64,000 nucleotides of DNA from Microterricola viridarii (GTDB lineage: Bacteria > Actinomycetota > Actinomycetes > Actinomycetales > Microbacteriaceae). The number at the start of each line of letters is the position of its first letter. The first letter of the stretch is position 1. The position numbers and the translations under genes were made by a program. The notes beneath the pieces were generated by a model. It saw only the letters and a list, made by a program, of their open reading frames with translations, searched no databases and was not told where the DNA came from. Positions 24,445 through 34,489 of the stretch are shown one piece after another. The stretch covers positions 3,773,722 to 3,837,721 of the forward strand of contig NZ_LT629742.1 in the NCBI RefSeq assembly GCF_900104895.1, in the 5' to 3' direction.

Positions 24445-24461
24445 CCGGTCGACCAATTGTG
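24432..24461. promoter_or_regulatory. Operator palindrome CACAATTGGTC-N8-GACCAATTGTG
   Basis: Perfect 11-bp inverted arms around AACCGGTC. The sequence contains TTGGTCGACCAA-like half sites of the TGGTnnnACCA pattern used by FadR/GntR regulators. It overlaps the -35 element of the catabolic operon. The FadR-type protein encoded at 19664-20404 is the natural candidate to bind it. Confidence 0.75.
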
Positions 24462-24504
24462 CGAGAACGGATGCCGCCCCGCGGCCGCGTCCGCGCGTGC
24501 GGGC

Positions 24505-25188
24505 TCAGCCGGCCGCGGGAACCGCCGGCGTCTCGCGGCGCTGCACCTTCACCCAGGTGAAGAATCCCCAGAGCGTGAAGGCGCCGTAGAAGATGAACAG
24601 GATCGCCGAGGCGTAATAGCCGGCGCTCAGCAGCAGCGGGACGCCGACAATGTCGACGGCCACCCAGATCAACCAGAACTCGGTCCAGCCCTTGGCCATG
24701 CCCCAGGTCGCCAGCAGCGAGCCGACGAAGATCCAGGCATCGGCCCAGACCGGCTCGAAGGAGCCCAGCGCCGTGAAGATCGGCGTGAGGATCGCCGTCC
24801 CGGCCACCATCGCCACGACGAGCGCCACCCGGATGCGCGCCCCGGCCCAGCGCGGCTGCACGGCCACGCTCATGCCGGTTGCAACGTCGACGCGGCGGCG
24901 GGTCTGCGACCAGCGCACCCAGCCGTAGACAGAGACGGCGATGAACATGATCTGCCGACTGGCCTGGCCGAGCAGGTTCACGGGGTTCGGCGTGCCGAAG
25001 ACGGCGCCGAGGAACACGGTGAACAGGAGCGCGTTGCCGACGATGCCCACCGGCCAGGCCCAGATCTTGCGGCGCATTCCGCCGATCGCACTCGCGATTC
25101 CGAAGCCGTTGCCGATCACCTCGCGCCAGAGGATGGTCTGGTCGCCGATGACGAGCTGGGCGTCAAAAAGCCATTCGAGCACGTTCAT
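24505..25188 (-). CDS. pnuC: Nicotinamide riboside transporter PnuC
   Basis: 227 residues with seven hydrophobic segments, the size of PnuC, which lets nicotinamide riboside enter by facilitated diffusion for NAD salvage. Family features are seen in VLEWLFDAQLVIGDQTILWR, ASRQIMFIAVSVYGWVRW and TEFWLIWVAVDIVGVPLLL. ATG at 25188 follows the DUF3054 stop by five bases, so the two genes are co-transcribed. No NAD-synthesis gene or NiaR-type site is seen nearby. The 3' end is followed by about 45 bases before the operator at 24432. Confidence 0.92.
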   Translation of the reverse strand: MNVLEWLFDAQLVIGDQTILWREVIGNGFGIASAIGGMRRKIWAWPVGIVGNALLFTVFLGAVFGTPNPVNLLGQASRQIMFIAVSVYGWVRWSQTRRRVDVATGMSVAVQPRWAGARIRVALVVAMVAGTAILTPIFTALGSFEPVWADAWIFVGSLLATWGMAKGWTEFWLIWVAVDIVGVPLLLSAGYYASAILFIFYGAFTLWGFFTWVKVQRRETPAVPAAG

Positions 25189-25193
25189 GCGAT

Positions 25194-25691
25194 TTAGAGC
25201 CCGGGGGTGCGGTGGTTGGGGTCCCGCCGGGTCAGGGCGGCCTTCGCCTGGGCCTGGGCGGCCGCGTTGACGACGGCGGCCTCCTCGGCGGCAACCTTCG
25301 CGTCCCGACGCTTCTGCAGGATCCGCTCGACCCAGACGCCGAGCAAGCGCCAGCCGACGAGGAACGCGCCGAGCGTGAGCGTCGCGACGATGACGAAGGC
25401 GATGTCGGTGCCCTGCCCGGAGAGCGCGCGCAGCGCCATTCCGCCGGCCACGGTGACCAGCCAGATCAGGATGCCCGTCGGCCAGACCCGATCCGGCGAG
25501 CGCCAGGCCCGGGTGAGGAGCCAGCCGAGCAGCAGGGCGGCGAAGAACGGCCAGGCCGTCTGCCAGGTGCCGGCGAGGTCGAAGGTCTCATCGTGGCTGC
25601 GGCGCCCGATCAGCACGAAGGCGAACACCAAGATCAGGTCGATCAGCAGGTCGGGAAGCACCTTGGGTCGCGCGGCACGGGTTTCAGACAT
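25194..25691 (-). CDS. DUF3054 family membrane protein
   Basis: 165 residues with four membrane helices (VLPDLLIDLILVFAFVLIG, then WPFFAALLLGWLLTRAW, TGILIWLVTVAGGMALRALS, and AFVIVATLTLGAFLVGWRL), followed by a charged C-terminal tail rich in Ala, Lys and Arg. The pattern matches the DUF3054 family, common in actinobacteria and haloarchaea and of unknown function. It is upstream of pnuC in the same operon, so a membrane transport or vitamin-related role is conceivable but not shown. Confidence 0.8.
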   Translation of the reverse strand: MSETRAARPKVLPDLLIDLILVFAFVLIGRRSHDETFDLAGTWQTAWPFFAALLLGWLLTRAWRSPDRVWPTGILIWLVTVAGGMALRALSGQGTDIAFVIVATLTLGAFLVGWRLLGVWVERILQKRRDAKVAAEEAAVVNAAAQAQAKAALTRRDPNHRTPGL

Positions 25692-25902
25692 GCCTCCAGT
25701 GTATTTCGTGGTGGGCGGATGCCGCGGGCGGACGGACGCGGCCGGGAGGGCATGCGTTACGCCGTGTGGCGCACCGGTCGCCCGTGAAACCGGGCCGCAC
25801 CCGGTTCGTCATCTGCCGGACATCCGAAGGGCATACGCTCAGCTCAGAAGCAACGCACCGCGGGGGCCGCAGTCGCCGCGGGCGTGCACGGGAGGGGTGC
25901 TC

Positions 25903-26289
25903 ATGGGCAAGCAGGGGTCGGGGATCGAACACGAAGTGGCGGCGGAGCCGGAGTCGCCCGGTCTGCACGCGCTCCGCCAACTGGCCATGGCCGAGATCGC
26001 CCGCGACATCGAGCTGCACAGCGCCCTCGGCGAGGAGCCGTTGCACTTCCTGCCCACGCTGCCGACCCTCGACGAGCAGGTTGTGCTCGACCTGCGGCGC
26101 GAGCGCTGCACGCTGCCGGAGCTGGCCGCGGAGCGGGCCCGCGCCTACCACCCGGCCGCCCGGCCGGGGGCGGCCGAGGAGTTCGAGTTCGGGATGCTCC
26201 GGGCGATCGCGCTCGAGTACCCCGCTCTGAGCGGCGCCGTGTGGCGGCTGCTCGGCCGGGCGCCCCGGCAGCTGGGCCGCGCCGGCTAG
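25903..26289 (+). CDS. Small hypothetical protein
   Basis: 128 residues from ATG 25903, with GGAGGGG five to twelve bases upstream. It is predicted soluble, rich in Glu, Ala, Leu and Arg, and largely helical ([40 protein letters not shown]). No signal peptide, membrane segment or known motif is seen and no family is recognised. It is convergent with the DUF255 protein, and the two stops overlap by four bases. The 211 bases upstream hold no other feature that I can support. Confidence 0.6.
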   Translation: MGKQGSGIEHEVAAEPESPGLHALRQLAMAEIARDIELHSALGEEPLHFLPTLPTLDEQVVLDLRRERCTLPELAAERARAYHPAARPGAAEEFEFGMLRAIALEYPALSGAVWRLLGRAPRQLGRAG

Positions 26290-28250
26290 GGCAGGGGGCG
26301 CGCGCCCTCCGCGCCGGGTGCCGCTGCCAGCAGCGCGGTGAGCTCGCCGGCATCCGTCACGGGCAGGCGGCAGACGAACCGCTCGCAGAGGTAGCTCGTC
26401 GCCCGACCGCCCTGGGTTCGGCGACCCGCGAAGAGCTCGAAGCCGGCCGCGGCGAAGGCTTCCGCCTGTTCCTCACCGAGCGCGATCTGCACCGAGACGG
26501 ATGCCGCGTGCCGCCGCGCCTCGGCGAGCAGCGCCGCCGCGGCCCCGTCCGGCGCGCTGCCCACAGGGGCATCGCCTGTAACCACACTGACCAGTTGCAC
26601 GACCGGGCGCCGGAGCCGCTCCGCCAGTGCGAGCAGCCCGCCGTAGCCGAGCGGGTTCTCCGCCGCCGTGGGCCCGACGAGGGCAACCGCGGCCTCGGCA
26701 GCCTCCCGGTACCGCCGGTCGCCGCTGAGCAGCGAGAGCTCGAATGCGGCCGATGCCAGGGCGCTGAGCCCCGACGGGTAGGCCCCCTCCGAGGCGTCGA
26801 GCTCCAGCGCCATGCCCTGCGCGGCGAGCACGTCCTCCGCGCCGCCCGGCACCGCGAACGGGAGACTGCTCCCCCGGGCCGCGTCCAGGCAGGCGTCGAC
26901 GAGGTCGCGCGCGATGACGGCGTAGCGGGCCTCCCCGCTGGCGCCGGCCAGGGCGAGCAGGCCTCCGGCCAGCATCCCGTAGTCCTCAAGAGTGGCCGGC
27001 GCGTCCGAGACTCGCTCCCCGAGCGAGGCCCGCGCCAGCCGCCGCGGATCACCCTCGGTCGCGGGGCGCAGGTGCAGCCGGAGCAGTGCCTCGGCGGCGG
27101 CGCGGGCGCCGTCGACCCACTCGGGCCGCTGCCGTGCGGCACCGGCGCGCGCGAGCGCCCCGATGGCCAGCCCGTTCCAGCCGCTCAGCACCTTCTGGTC
27201 CAGGGCGGGCGGATCCACCTCCGCGCGGTCCTCCTCCTCCAGCGCGTAGTACCCGCCCTCGCTGCGCCGCCCGTCGAGCGTGCTCTCGGAGTCTTGCGCG
27301 CTCGCGAAGGCCCCGCCGGGCAGCCGCAGCACGCCGAGCAGGAACCCGGCCAGCGCCTCGCTCAGGGTCTGCGCCCACCGGGCGCCCGGGTCGTTCTGGC
27401 CGGCGCGCACCGCGGCATCCAGCAACAGCGCGTTGTCGTAGAGCATCCGCTCGTAGTGCGGATCGCCCCAGTCGCGGCGGGTCGAGTAGCGGAAGAAACC
27501 GCCCTCGACGGGGTCGCGCAGCGGGGAGGCGCCCATCAGTTTGAGCGTGCGGGCGCCGAGCGCTGCGCCGTCGGCGCGCTCCACCAGAAAGCCGAGTGCG
27601 GGGGCGACGGGGAACTTCGGGCCGGAGAACTGAGGCGGCGTGCCGAAGCCGCCGTAGACGGGGTCCTCCAGCGCGGCCAGCCGCGCGACCGCCTCCGCCA
27701 GCTCTGGCTCGTCGGGGATCTGGCCGGTCGGCGCGGCGGCCGACCCCGCCCCCGCCTCGGCCAGTGCCGCCGCCACGGCCGCGCCGGTCTCCTCGACGGC
27801 GTCCCGGCGGACGGCCCACGCCTCCGACACCGCGTGCAGCAGCTCGGCGAAGCCGGGCAGCCCGTTCGCGGCGACGGGAGGGAAGTAGCTCCCCGCGTAG
27901 AACGGGTGGCCGCCCGGGGTGGCGAAGACGGTGAGCGGCCAGCCCAGGTTGCGGGTGAACGCCCCGGCCGCGGCCATGTAGCTGGCGTCGACGTCCGGGT
28001 GCTCCTCCCGGTCGACCTTGATGGCGACGAAGCGCGCGTTGATGAGCTCCGCGGTGGCCGGGTCGCTGAAGCTCTCCCTGGCCATGACGTGGCACCAGTG
28101 GCAGCTGGAGTAGCCGATCGAGACCAGCACGGGCACGTCGCGGCGGGCGGCCTCGGCGAAGGCGTCGGCGCCCCACGGCCACCAGTCGACGGGGTTATCG
28201 GCGTGGGAGCGCAGGTACGGGCTGATCGCGTCGGCCAGTCGATTCGCCAT
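26286..28250 (-). CDS. Thioredoxin-domain protein of the DUF255/YyaL (SPATA20-like) family
   Basis: 654 residues. The N-terminal thioredoxin-like domain has the signature [18 protein letters not shown] (about residues 42-59, CHWC in place of CxxC) and [18 protein letters not shown] before it. A helical barrel similar to N-acylglucosamine epimerases and cellulase-type (alpha/alpha)6 folds makes up the rest ([38 protein letters not shown]). The family is widespread; its activity is undefined. Start ATG 28250 follows the racemase gene by 31 bases but is co-directional, so it may be read through from that operon. Confidence 0.9.
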   Translation of the reverse strand: MANRLADAISPYLRSHADNPVDWWPWGADAFAEAARRDVPVLVSIGYSSCHWCHVMARESFSDPATAELINARFVAIKVDREEHPDVDASYMAAAGAFTRNLGWPLTVFATPGGHPFYAGSYFPPVAANGLPGFAELLHAVSEAWAVRRDAVEETGAAVAAALAEAGAGSAAAPTGQIPDEPELAEAVARLAALEDPVYGGFGTPPQFSGPKFPVAPALGFLVERADGAALGARTLKLMGASPLRDPVEGGFFRYSTRRDWGDPHYERMLYDNALLLDAAVRAGQNDPGARWAQTLSEALAGFLLGVLRLPGGAFASAQDSESTLDGRRSEGGYYALEEEDRAEVDPPALDQKVLSGWNGLAIGALARAGAARQRPEWVDGARAAAEALLRLHLRPATEGDPRRLARASLGERVSDAPATLEDYGMLAGGLLALAGASGEARYAVIARDLVDACLDAARGSSLPFAVPGGAEDVLAAQGMALELDASEGAYPSGLSALASAAFELSLLSGDRRYREAAEAAVALVGPTAAENPLGYGGLLALAERLRRPVVQLVSVVTGDAPVGSAPDGAAAALLAEARRHAASVSVQIALGEEQAEAFAAAGFELFAGRRTQGGRATSYLCERFVCRLPVTDAGELTALLAAAPGAEGARPLP

Positions 28251-28281
28251 GCTCACAGCGTAGACCGCGCCCGCGATCAGG

Positions 28282-29040
28282 TCACGGCTCGCGTTGGATG
28301 ACGCGCACGACCGCCTCGGCGAGCGCCTGCGTGGGGTCGACGACCGGGGCGCGGAGCCGGGCACCCTCGAGGGCGATCGGCAGCTCCGTGCATCCGGCGA
28401 TCACCAGCTCAGCGCCCGCGTCCACCAGCTCGTCCGCCGCCCCGGCGATCAACGCGCGCGTCTGGGCGTCGACGATGCCGGCCTTCACCCGCGTGATGCC
28501 CGCCATCACGCGGGCTTCCTGCGTCTCGGGCGTGGGTGCCAGCGGCACGAAGCCGTGCCGGCGCAGCGCCTCGTCGTAGAGCAGGCTCGCCTGCGTGCCG
28601 GTGGTGGAGAGTAGCCCGATGCGCCGGGCGTGCGGGTGCCGCGCGCGAATGCCGAGCACCGTCTCCTCGATCATGTGCACGAACGGGATCCCGACCTCGC
28701 CGGCGATGCGCGGGATGAAGGCGTGCGCGGTGTTGCAGGGCACCGCGATGACCGCCGCCCCGCCCGCGCGCAACAGCAGGGCCCCGGCCAGCAGCAGCGG
28801 GGTGGGGTCGACGCCGCCGTGCAGGAGGGCTCCCGTGCGATCGGGGATCGTCGGGTCCGACCAGATCAGCGTGCGCAGGTGCTCCTGGTCGGTGCGGGCC
28901 GGCGTGGCCCGCACGAGCTTCGCGTAGAAGTCGGCCGTCGCCGCCGGGCCCATTCCGCCCAGGATGCCGACGATGCGGCCAGGGTCGGCGGCGAGCGGGA
29001 TGCCGGCACCCTGGCCGGCATCCCGCGTGCGCGTGGCCAC
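28282..29040 (-). CDS. Aspartate/glutamate racemase family protein
   Basis: 252 residues from GTG 29040, five bases after the ABC ATPase stop. Both catalytic cysteines of the cofactor-independent racemases are visible, in [12 protein letters not shown] and [12 protein letters not shown], and the N terminus [19 protein letters not shown] is diagnostic of the YgeA/Asp-Glu racemase subgroup. It interconverts L and D forms of an acidic amino acid. Being the last gene of an amino-acid ABC importer operon fits uptake and racemisation of a D-amino acid or an N-acyl derivative. No ATG exists near the conserved start, which supports the GTG. Confidence 0.9.
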   Translation of the reverse strand: MATRTRDAGQGAGIPLAADPGRIVGILGGMGPAATADFYAKLVRATPARTDQEHLRTLIWSDPTIPDRTGALLHGGVDPTPLLLAGALLLRAGGAAVIAVPCNTAHAFIPRIAGEVGIPFVHMIEETVLGIRARHPHARRIGLLSTTGTQASLLYDEALRRHGFVPLAPTPETQEARVMAGITRVKAGIVDAQTRALIAGAADELVDAGAELVIAGCTELPIALEGARLRAPVVDPTQALAEAVVRVIQREP

Positions 29041-29045
29041 GAGGC

Positions 29046-29810
29046 TCAGAGGACCTTGTCGAGGAACGCGCGGGTGCGCGGGGAGGAGGCGTCGGAGAGC
29101 ACGCTGGCCGGCGGGCCGGATTCGATGATCGTTCCCGCGTCGAAGAAGCTCAGCGTGTCTCCCACCTCGCGGGCGAACCCGATCTCGTGCGTGACGACGA
29201 CCATGGTCATGCCGCCGAGCGCGAGTGCCTTCATCGACTCGAGCACCTCTTCGACCAGTTCGGGGTCGAGCGCGCTGGTCGGCTCGTCGAACAGCATCAG
29301 CGTGGGGTCCATCGCGAGCGCCCGTGCAATGGCCACGCGCTGCTGCTGCCCGCCGGAGAGCTGGTGCGGGCGCTTGGTGGCGTGGTCGGCGAGGCCGACG
29401 CGGTCCAGCTCCTCCATGGCACGCCGACGGGCGGCGGCCTTGTCCATCCGCGCGACGTTGATCAGGCTGGTGGCCACGTTCTCGGCCGCGTCGAGGTGCG
29501 CGTAGAGGTTGAAGCGCTGGAAGACCATGCCGATTCCGGCGCGGAACTTGGCGAAGTCGCGGTCGCGCCAGGGGCGATAGCTCTCGCCCTCCAGGGTGTA
29601 GCCCACCTGGGCGCCCGCAACCTCGAGCCCTCCGCCGTCGACGGTCTCCAGCGCGTTGATGCAACGCAGGAAGGTGGACTTGCCCGATCCGGATGGGCCG
29701 ATGATGCAGCTGACCTCACCGGGGCGCACCTCGAAGTCGACGCCGTTGAGCACCTTGTTGTGGCCGAAGCTTTTGGTCACGGCGATCGCCCTGACGAGTG
29801 GATCGGTCAT
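29046..29810 (-). CDS. Amino-acid ABC transporter ATP-binding protein
   Basis: 254 residues of the polar amino-acid (GlnQ/HisP) ATPase class. Walker A is GPSGSGKST, the signature [19 protein letters not shown], Walker [14 protein letters not shown], and the switch [16 protein letters not shown] 20-residue insertion ([17 protein letters not shown]) after the first strand pair is a feature of a subset of these proteins. The ATG overlaps the permease stop by four bases. It powers the importer encoded with 29807-30784 and 30793-31767. Confidence 0.95.
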   Translation of the reverse strand: MTDPLVRAIAVTKSFGHNKVLNGVDFEVRPGEVSCIIGPSGSGKSTFLRCINALETVDGGGLEVAGAQVGYTLEGESYRPWRDRDFAKFRAGIGMVFQRFNLYAHLDAAENVATSLINVARMDKAAARRRAMEELDRVGLADHATKRPHQLSGGQQQRVAIARALAMDPTLMLFDEPTSALDPELVEEVLESMKALALGGMTMVVVTHEIGFAREVGDTLSFFDAGTIIESGPPASVLSDASSPRTRAFLDKVL

Positions 29811-30784
29811 CGGGTCGTCGCCTTCTCTGAGATGGTGGCAATGCTCTCTGTCGCGGTCTGCGCCTGCTGGCCGTTCCGCAAGAACTTCTGCACGAAGCCG
29901 GGCCCGCGCACGAGGCGCACGGCGTCGGATCCGAAGCGGCGCTCCAGCTTGGATTGGAAGAACGTCGCAACGGCGGTGAGCAGCATGTACCAGAGGCTCG
30001 CCACGATCAGCAGCTCGATGATGAGGTTGTTCTGCTTGTAGATCTGGCTCGCGTTGGTCATCAGGTCGCTGCCGGCGACCACGACGACGAGCGACGTCGT
30101 CTTGAGCATCGAGATGAACTCGTTGCCCGTCGGCGGGATGATGATGCGCAACGCCTGCGGCAGCACGATGATGCGCATGGTCTGCATGTGCGTCATGCCG
30201 CCGGCGAGGGCGGCCTCGGTCTGGCCGCGGTCGACGGCCTGGATGCCGGCACGCACCGTCTCGGCGAAGTAGGCCGCGAGGTTCAGACCGAGACCGAGCA
30301 GCGCCGCCATGAAGCTGGTCATCACCTGGTTCGTGTCCCACTGCACGCCGATCTGGGTGAACGGCACCTGCAATGTGAGATACGGGAAGAGGAACGCGAG
30401 GTTGTACCAAAAGATGAGCTGCACCAGCACCGGCGTACCGCGGAAGAACCAGATGTACCCGGCAGCGATCCACTGCAGCACGGGGTTCTTGGCGAGCTTC
30501 ATCACCGCGAGAACGACTCCCAGGCTGAGCCCGATCACCGTGGCCAGGATGCTCATCCAGATCGTGACAACGACTCCGTCGAGAATGCGCGGGGAGAACA
30601 GGTAGTCGAAGACCCGGTTCCAGCGGATGTTCTCGTTGAAGATGATCGCGGTCGCCAGCCAGACCACGACCAGCACCGCGAGGGTGCCGACGAGCCAGCG
30701 ACCAATGTGCCACCGCGGGGTGATGGGGGTCTCCGAGCCGTCCGCGCCGAGGATCGGTGCGGTACGCCGGTGTGATGCAGTCAT
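29807..30784 (-). CDS. Amino-acid ABC transporter permease
   Basis: 325 residues with five to six membrane helices, His/Glu/Gln/Arg/opine permease type. The EAA-like loop is [20 protein letters not shown] followed by [20 protein letters not shown], and the family motif [20 protein letters not shown] is present. ATG 30784 begins MTASHRR; a longer reading upstream into the receptor gene is rejected. The stop overlaps the ATPase start (ATGA). A short basic cytoplasmic tail follows the last helix. A single permease gene suggests a homodimeric channel. Confidence 0.94.
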   Translation of the reverse strand: MTASHRRTAPILGADGSETPITPRWHIGRWLVGTLAVLVVVWLATAIIFNENIRWNRVFDYLFSPRILDGVVVTIWMSILATVIGLSLGVVLAVMKLAKNPVLQWIAAGYIWFFRGTPVLVQLIFWYNLAFLFPYLTLQVPFTQIGVQWDTNQVMTSFMAALLGLGLNLAAYFAETVRAGIQAVDRGQTEAALAGGMTHMQTMRIIVLPQALRIIIPPTGNEFISMLKTTSLVVVVAGSDLMTNASQIYKQNNLIIELLIVASLWYMLLTAVATFFQSKLERRFGSDAVRLVRGPGFVQKFLRNGQQAQTATESIATISEKATTR

Positions 30785-30792
30785 CCGTGCTC

Positions 30793-31767
30793 CTACTGGC
30801 CGTCGTTGACGACCGCGGAGTCCACGGCCATCTGCGGCACGCCCCACGCATCGAGGATCGCGGCATAGGAGCCGGAATCGATCATGGACTGGAGTGCCTT
30901 CTGGATCAGGTCGACGAGCTCGGTGTTCTTCTTGTCGATCGCGATTCCCCAGGGGCTCTCGCCGCCGGAGATGGCGATGGCTTCCAGCCCGGAGTCTGCC
31001 TCTGCCGCGCGGTGCACGGCGACGGGGTAGTCACCGATCGTCGCGGCGGCACGGCCGCTCTTGACCGCGAGGATCGCCTCGGAGTCGCCCTCGAACTTGA
31101 GGATCTCGATGGCGCCATTGCCGTCGGTGGTGCACTGCGCGTCGAATTCGGCGGCGAGGTCGGCCGAGGAGCCGTTGTCGACGACGGAGACAATCTGGCC
31201 GCACAGGTCGGTGGGAACGGCGATGCCGCTCGGGTTGCCCGTCTGCACGAGGAATGCGTTGCCTGCGCTGACGTAGTCAACGAACGACATCGTCTCGCGG
31301 CGGGCCTCGTTGTCGGTCATCGACGACATGATCATGTCGAAGCGGCCGGTGAGCACGCCCGGGATCTGGGCGTTGAATTCCTGGTCGGTGATCACGAGGT
31401 CGACGCCGAGCGTGCGGGCGATGCCGCGCCCCAGCGACGGGTCGAGTCCGACGATGACCTTGCCGTCCGCGCCCCACATCTCCATCGGCGGGTATCCGAC
31501 GGAGGTGCTGAGCTTGATGCCGCCGGCGCGCAGCGACTCGGGAACGGTGAGGGAGCTGTCGGGCTCGATGCCCTCGATGACGCTGGCCGCGAGGTCCTCG
31601 GCGGGGGCCGAGATGAGGACGACGTCGCTGGCTCCCTCTGCGCCGCCGGCGCCGGCAGCGGAGTCGGACCCCGCGAGGCTCTGCGCGCCACACGCTGTCG
31701 TGCCGAGCAGAACCGCGCCGAGCAGGAGCGCGAGTGCGCCGCGGGCGGGGGTGATGGGGATACGCAT
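30793..31767 (-). CDS. Amino-acid ABC transporter substrate-binding lipoprotein
   Basis: 324 residues. Signal peptide [16 protein letters not shown] with lipobox GTTAC (Cys about residue 26), so it is a lipoprotein on the outer face of the membrane. The mature protein has the SBP family 3 pattern: [41 protein letters not shown] followed by [20 protein letters not shown], typical of glutamine- or cystine-type binders. ATG 31767 has GAGGAG nine bases upstream. It is the second gene of the operon, 65 bases after the amidohydrolase. Confidence 0.93.
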   Translation of the reverse strand: MRIPITPARGALALLLGAVLLGTTACGAQSLAGSDSAAGAGGAEGASDVVLISAPAEDLAASVIEGIEPDSSLTVPESLRAGGIKLSTSVGYPPMEMWGADGKVIVGLDPSLGRGIARTLGVDLVITDQEFNAQIPGVLTGRFDMIMSSMTDNEARRETMSFVDYVSAGNAFLVQTGNPSGIAVPTDLCGQIVSVVDNGSSADLAAEFDAQCTTDGNGAIEILKFEGDSEAILAVKSGRAAATIGDYPVAVHRAAEADSGLEAIAISGGESPWGIAIDKKNTELVDLIQKALQSMIDSGSYAAILDAWGVPQMAVDSAVVNDGQ

Positions 31768-31832
31768 AGTGTGACTCCTCATTTCTTGTTCCGGATTGCT
31801 CCGGGCTGTGTGTGTGACTGGGGACTCGGGGG

Positions 31833-33416
31833 CTAGCGCTGGAAGCGCACGGCGCCGCCGACCACGGTGCTGAGGACGGTGATGCCGCGCAGCGCCTCCG
31901 GCTCGGCGGCGAAGGGGTCGGCGTCGAGCACGATGAAGTCGGCGAACTGGCCGGGGGCGAGCCGCCCGACCGTGTGCTCCTGCCCCGCCGCGTAGGCGCC
32001 GCCGTAGGTGTAGGCGGAGATGGCCTCGGCCACGGTGAGACGCTCCTCCGGCTCCCAGCCGCAGGCCGGCTCGCCGGACTCGCTCTGGCGGGTGACCGCC
32101 GCGTGGATACCGTGCATCGGCGTCGGGTCTTCGATCGGGGCGTCCGAGCCGAAGACGAGCTGCGCCGAGGACTCCGTCAGCGAACGCCAGGCGTAGTTGC
32201 CGAGCTCGCGGCCGGCCAGCAGCGCGTCCGCGATGGGGATGTCGGAGGTGCAGTGGGTCGGCTGCAGTGACGGCAGCACGCCGAGCGCGGCGAAGCGCGG
32301 GATGTCGGCGTGCCGGATGTGCTGGGCGTGCTCGATCCGGTTGCGCAGGCCGCGCTCCGCGGAGGTGGCCCGAATCTCCTCGTAGGCGTTCAGAACCAGG
32401 TGGTTGGCCTCGTCCCCGATGGCGTGGGTCGCCACAGCGATCCCGGCGGAGGCCGCCTTCTGGGCGAGCGCGACGAGCTCGGGGTAGGCGACGATCTCCA
32501 CGCCGTGGTTGCCCTCCTGCCCGGCGAAGTCCTCTCCCATGTGCGAGGTGTGCGAACCGAGCGCGCCGTCCGAGAAGATCTTGACGGGGCCGGTGGTGAA
32601 CCACTCGTCGCCCTGGCCGGTGTAGCGGCCCTCTGCAATGGCGGCGTCGAGGTGCTCCAGCGGGATCATCTTGTGCACGCGCATGTGCAGGTCGCCGTCG
32701 GCCTGCATCTGCAGGTAGGCCTCGCGCACGTCCTCGGCATCGATGTCGTGCACGCCGGTGAGCCCGAGCGAGAGCAGGTGCGCCTGTGCGCGCTTCAGCT
32801 GGGGCAGCAGCTCCGCGGCGGAGACGTCGTTCTGCAGATCGCGGAGTGGGTAGCGGGCGGACTCGCGCAGGATCCCGGTCGGCTCGCCGTCTGCGTCGCG
32901 CACGATCTCACCGCCGACCGGGTCGGGGGTGTCACGGGTGTAGCCCACCGCCTCGAGGGCGAGGGAGTTCGCCCACATGGTGTGGCCGTCGACGCTGGGC
33001 AGGGCGATCAGGCAGCCGTTGCTCACCGCGTCCAAAGCGGCGCGGTCGGGCTGAACGGGCACGTCCCAGGCGTTGGAGTCCCAGCGCCCGCCGACGATGA
33101 ACGTGCCGGGCTCGCGCGTGGCGACGTAGCGGCTCACCCGCTCCAAGGCCTCGGCGAGACTCGTGCAGCCGCGCAGGTTGAGCGCATCGAGCTCGCGGGC
33201 GATGGCACCGGTGTGGATGTGGGCGTCGATGAAACCCGGGATGACGGCCGCGCCGTCCAGGTCCACACTCTCCACATCCGCCTGCGCCTCGGCGAGGGTG
33301 ACGGCCTCCTCCCCCGTGGCGGCGATGACCCCGTCGACGACGAAGATCGCATCGGTGGGCGCAGAATCCCCCACCATGGTGTGGATCCGGGGGTGGCGGA
33401 AGAGCGTAGAAACCAT
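31833..33416 (-). CDS. Amidohydrolase family protein (YtcJ-like)
   Basis: 527 residues from ATG 33416 with AAGGAA upstream. The metal motif is IPGFIDAHIHTGAIARELD, followed by later family positions VATHAIGDEANHLV, RIEHAQHIRHADIPRF and VFGSDAPIEDPTPMHGI. It is a paralogue of the protein encoded at 12567-14219. It heads an operon with an amino-acid ABC importer and an Asp/Glu racemase and is divergent from a LysR regulator, suggesting hydrolysis of an N-acyl or amide compound brought in by the importer. The true substrate is unknown. Confidence 0.9.
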   Translation of the reverse strand: MVSTLFRHPRIHTMVGDSAPTDAIFVVDGVIAATGEEAVTLAEAQADVESVDLDGAAVIPGFIDAHIHTGAIARELDALNLRGCTSLAEALERVSRYVATREPGTFIVGGRWDSNAWDVPVQPDRAALDAVSNGCLIALPSVDGHTMWANSLALEAVGYTRDTPDPVGGEIVRDADGEPTGILRESARYPLRDLQNDVSAAELLPQLKRAQAHLLSLGLTGVHDIDAEDVREAYLQMQADGDLHMRVHKMIPLEHLDAAIAEGRYTGQGDEWFTTGPVKIFSDGALGSHTSHMGEDFAGQEGNHGVEIVAYPELVALAQKAASAGIAVATHAIGDEANHLVLNAYEEIRATSAERGLRNRIEHAQHIRHADIPRFAALGVLPSLQPTHCTSDIPIADALLAGRELGNYAWRSLTESSAQLVFGSDAPIEDPTPMHGIHAAVTRQSESGEPACGWEPEERLTVAEAISAYTYGGAYAAGQEHTVGRLAPGQFADFIVLDADPFAAEPEALRGITVLSTVVGGAVRFQR

Positions 33417-33535
33417 CAGTTTTCCTTGCGAGTGCGAGGGCGTACGTGGGAATGTCATGCAAGATTATGGGAAACCACCAGCAATACCCAGCGTCGGGGC
33501 TCGACACCTTGCCGCGCTGAGCATAAGGAACGCTA
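33417..33535. promoter_or_regulatory. Divergent LysR / amidohydrolase operon promoter region
   Basis: 119 bases between divergent starts. The AT-rich part at 33460-33482 (TGCAAGATTATGGGAAACCA) and 33520-33535 probably carries the two promoters; LysR proteins usually bind T-N11-A sequences in such gaps. No single site can be chosen with confidence. Confidence 0.45.
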
Positions 33536-34462
33536 ATGATCAATCCGATTCACCTGCGCACTCTGCTCGAGACCGTACGGCTCGGCTCCTTTGCCGCCGC
33601 CGCCAACAGGCTCGGCTACACCGCCTCCGCGGTGTCGCAGCAGATGGCGGCGCTCGAGCGTGCCGTCGGCGTTCCGCTGTTCGAGCGCTCGGGGCGCAGC
33701 GCGCATCCGACCGAGGCGGCGACGGCGATGGCACGGCATGCGGTTCGCGTCTTGGCCGACATCGACGCCCTGCTGGCGGAGGCGTCGAGCGCGCACGGCG
33801 CGACGGTGGTGGACCTCAGGCTGGCCGTGTTCCCGAGCCTGGCGCGACCGCTGCTGGCCAGGCTGCAGGAGCGGCCGGAGTGGGGGCACTCCGACGTCGA
33901 TCTGCGCTTCTGGGTCGCGGACCCCTCACCGACGATCCGCGAGATCCGGGCCGGGCGGGAGTTCGACGTCGCCCTCGTCTACCAGGTGGGTGACACCGCG
34001 CTCAGCTGGCCGCAGGCGATGCGGCAGGAGTGGCTCGGCGACGACGAGTACCGGGTCGTGGTGCCCGCCGGCTGGGGGCTGCACGCGCACGAGCCGGTGA
34101 CGATCCACCAACTGGCAAACCTGCCGTGGGTGGTGCATCACCCGGGCACCAGCGACGCCGCCATCATCGACCGGCTCTTCCGCGGGCACGACCTCCGCCC
34201 GCGCACCGTCGCCCACTCCGATGACTACACCGTGACCCTGCAGCTCGTCGCAGGCGGATTCGCGGCATCCTTCGTCCCGATGCTCGCCCTGCACCAACTG
34301 CCGGACGGCGTCAGCGTGCTCGACGTGCCGGAGCTCAGGCTGGCCCGCCGCGTCTTCGCGCTCACACCCACCGAGGGGGCGAGCCCGGCCACGGGGGCGT
34401 TCCTCGGCGCGGTCGGCGAGATCCTCACCGAGCTCGGGGTGACGCGCACCGACGCTCCCTGA
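33536..34462 (+). CDS. LysR family transcriptional regulator
   Basis: 308 residues. The N-terminal helix-turn-helix is HLRTLLETVRLGSFAAAANR followed by LGYTASAVSQQMAALERAVG (about 5-45), and the rest is the periplasmic-binding-like effector domain. It is divergent from the amidohydrolase-ABC-racemase operon, the usual arrangement for a LysR activator that responds to a pathway compound. Its end is 27 bases from the convergent amidase stop. Confidence 0.94.
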   Translation: MINPIHLRTLLETVRLGSFAAAANRLGYTASAVSQQMAALERAVGVPLFERSGRSAHPTEAATAMARHAVRVLADIDALLAEASSAHGATVVDLRLAVFPSLARPLLARLQERPEWGHSDVDLRFWVADPSPTIREIRAGREFDVALVYQVGDTALSWPQAMRQEWLGDDEYRVVVPAGWGLHAHEPVTIHQLANLPWVVHHPGTSDAAIIDRLFRGHDLRPRTVAHSDDYTVTLQLVAGGFAASFVPMLALHQLPDGVSVLDVPELRLARRVFALTPTEGASPATGAFLGAVGEILTELGVTRTDAP

Positions 34463-34489
34463 GGCCTCCGGCCCGGCCGCGCGGCCCCG

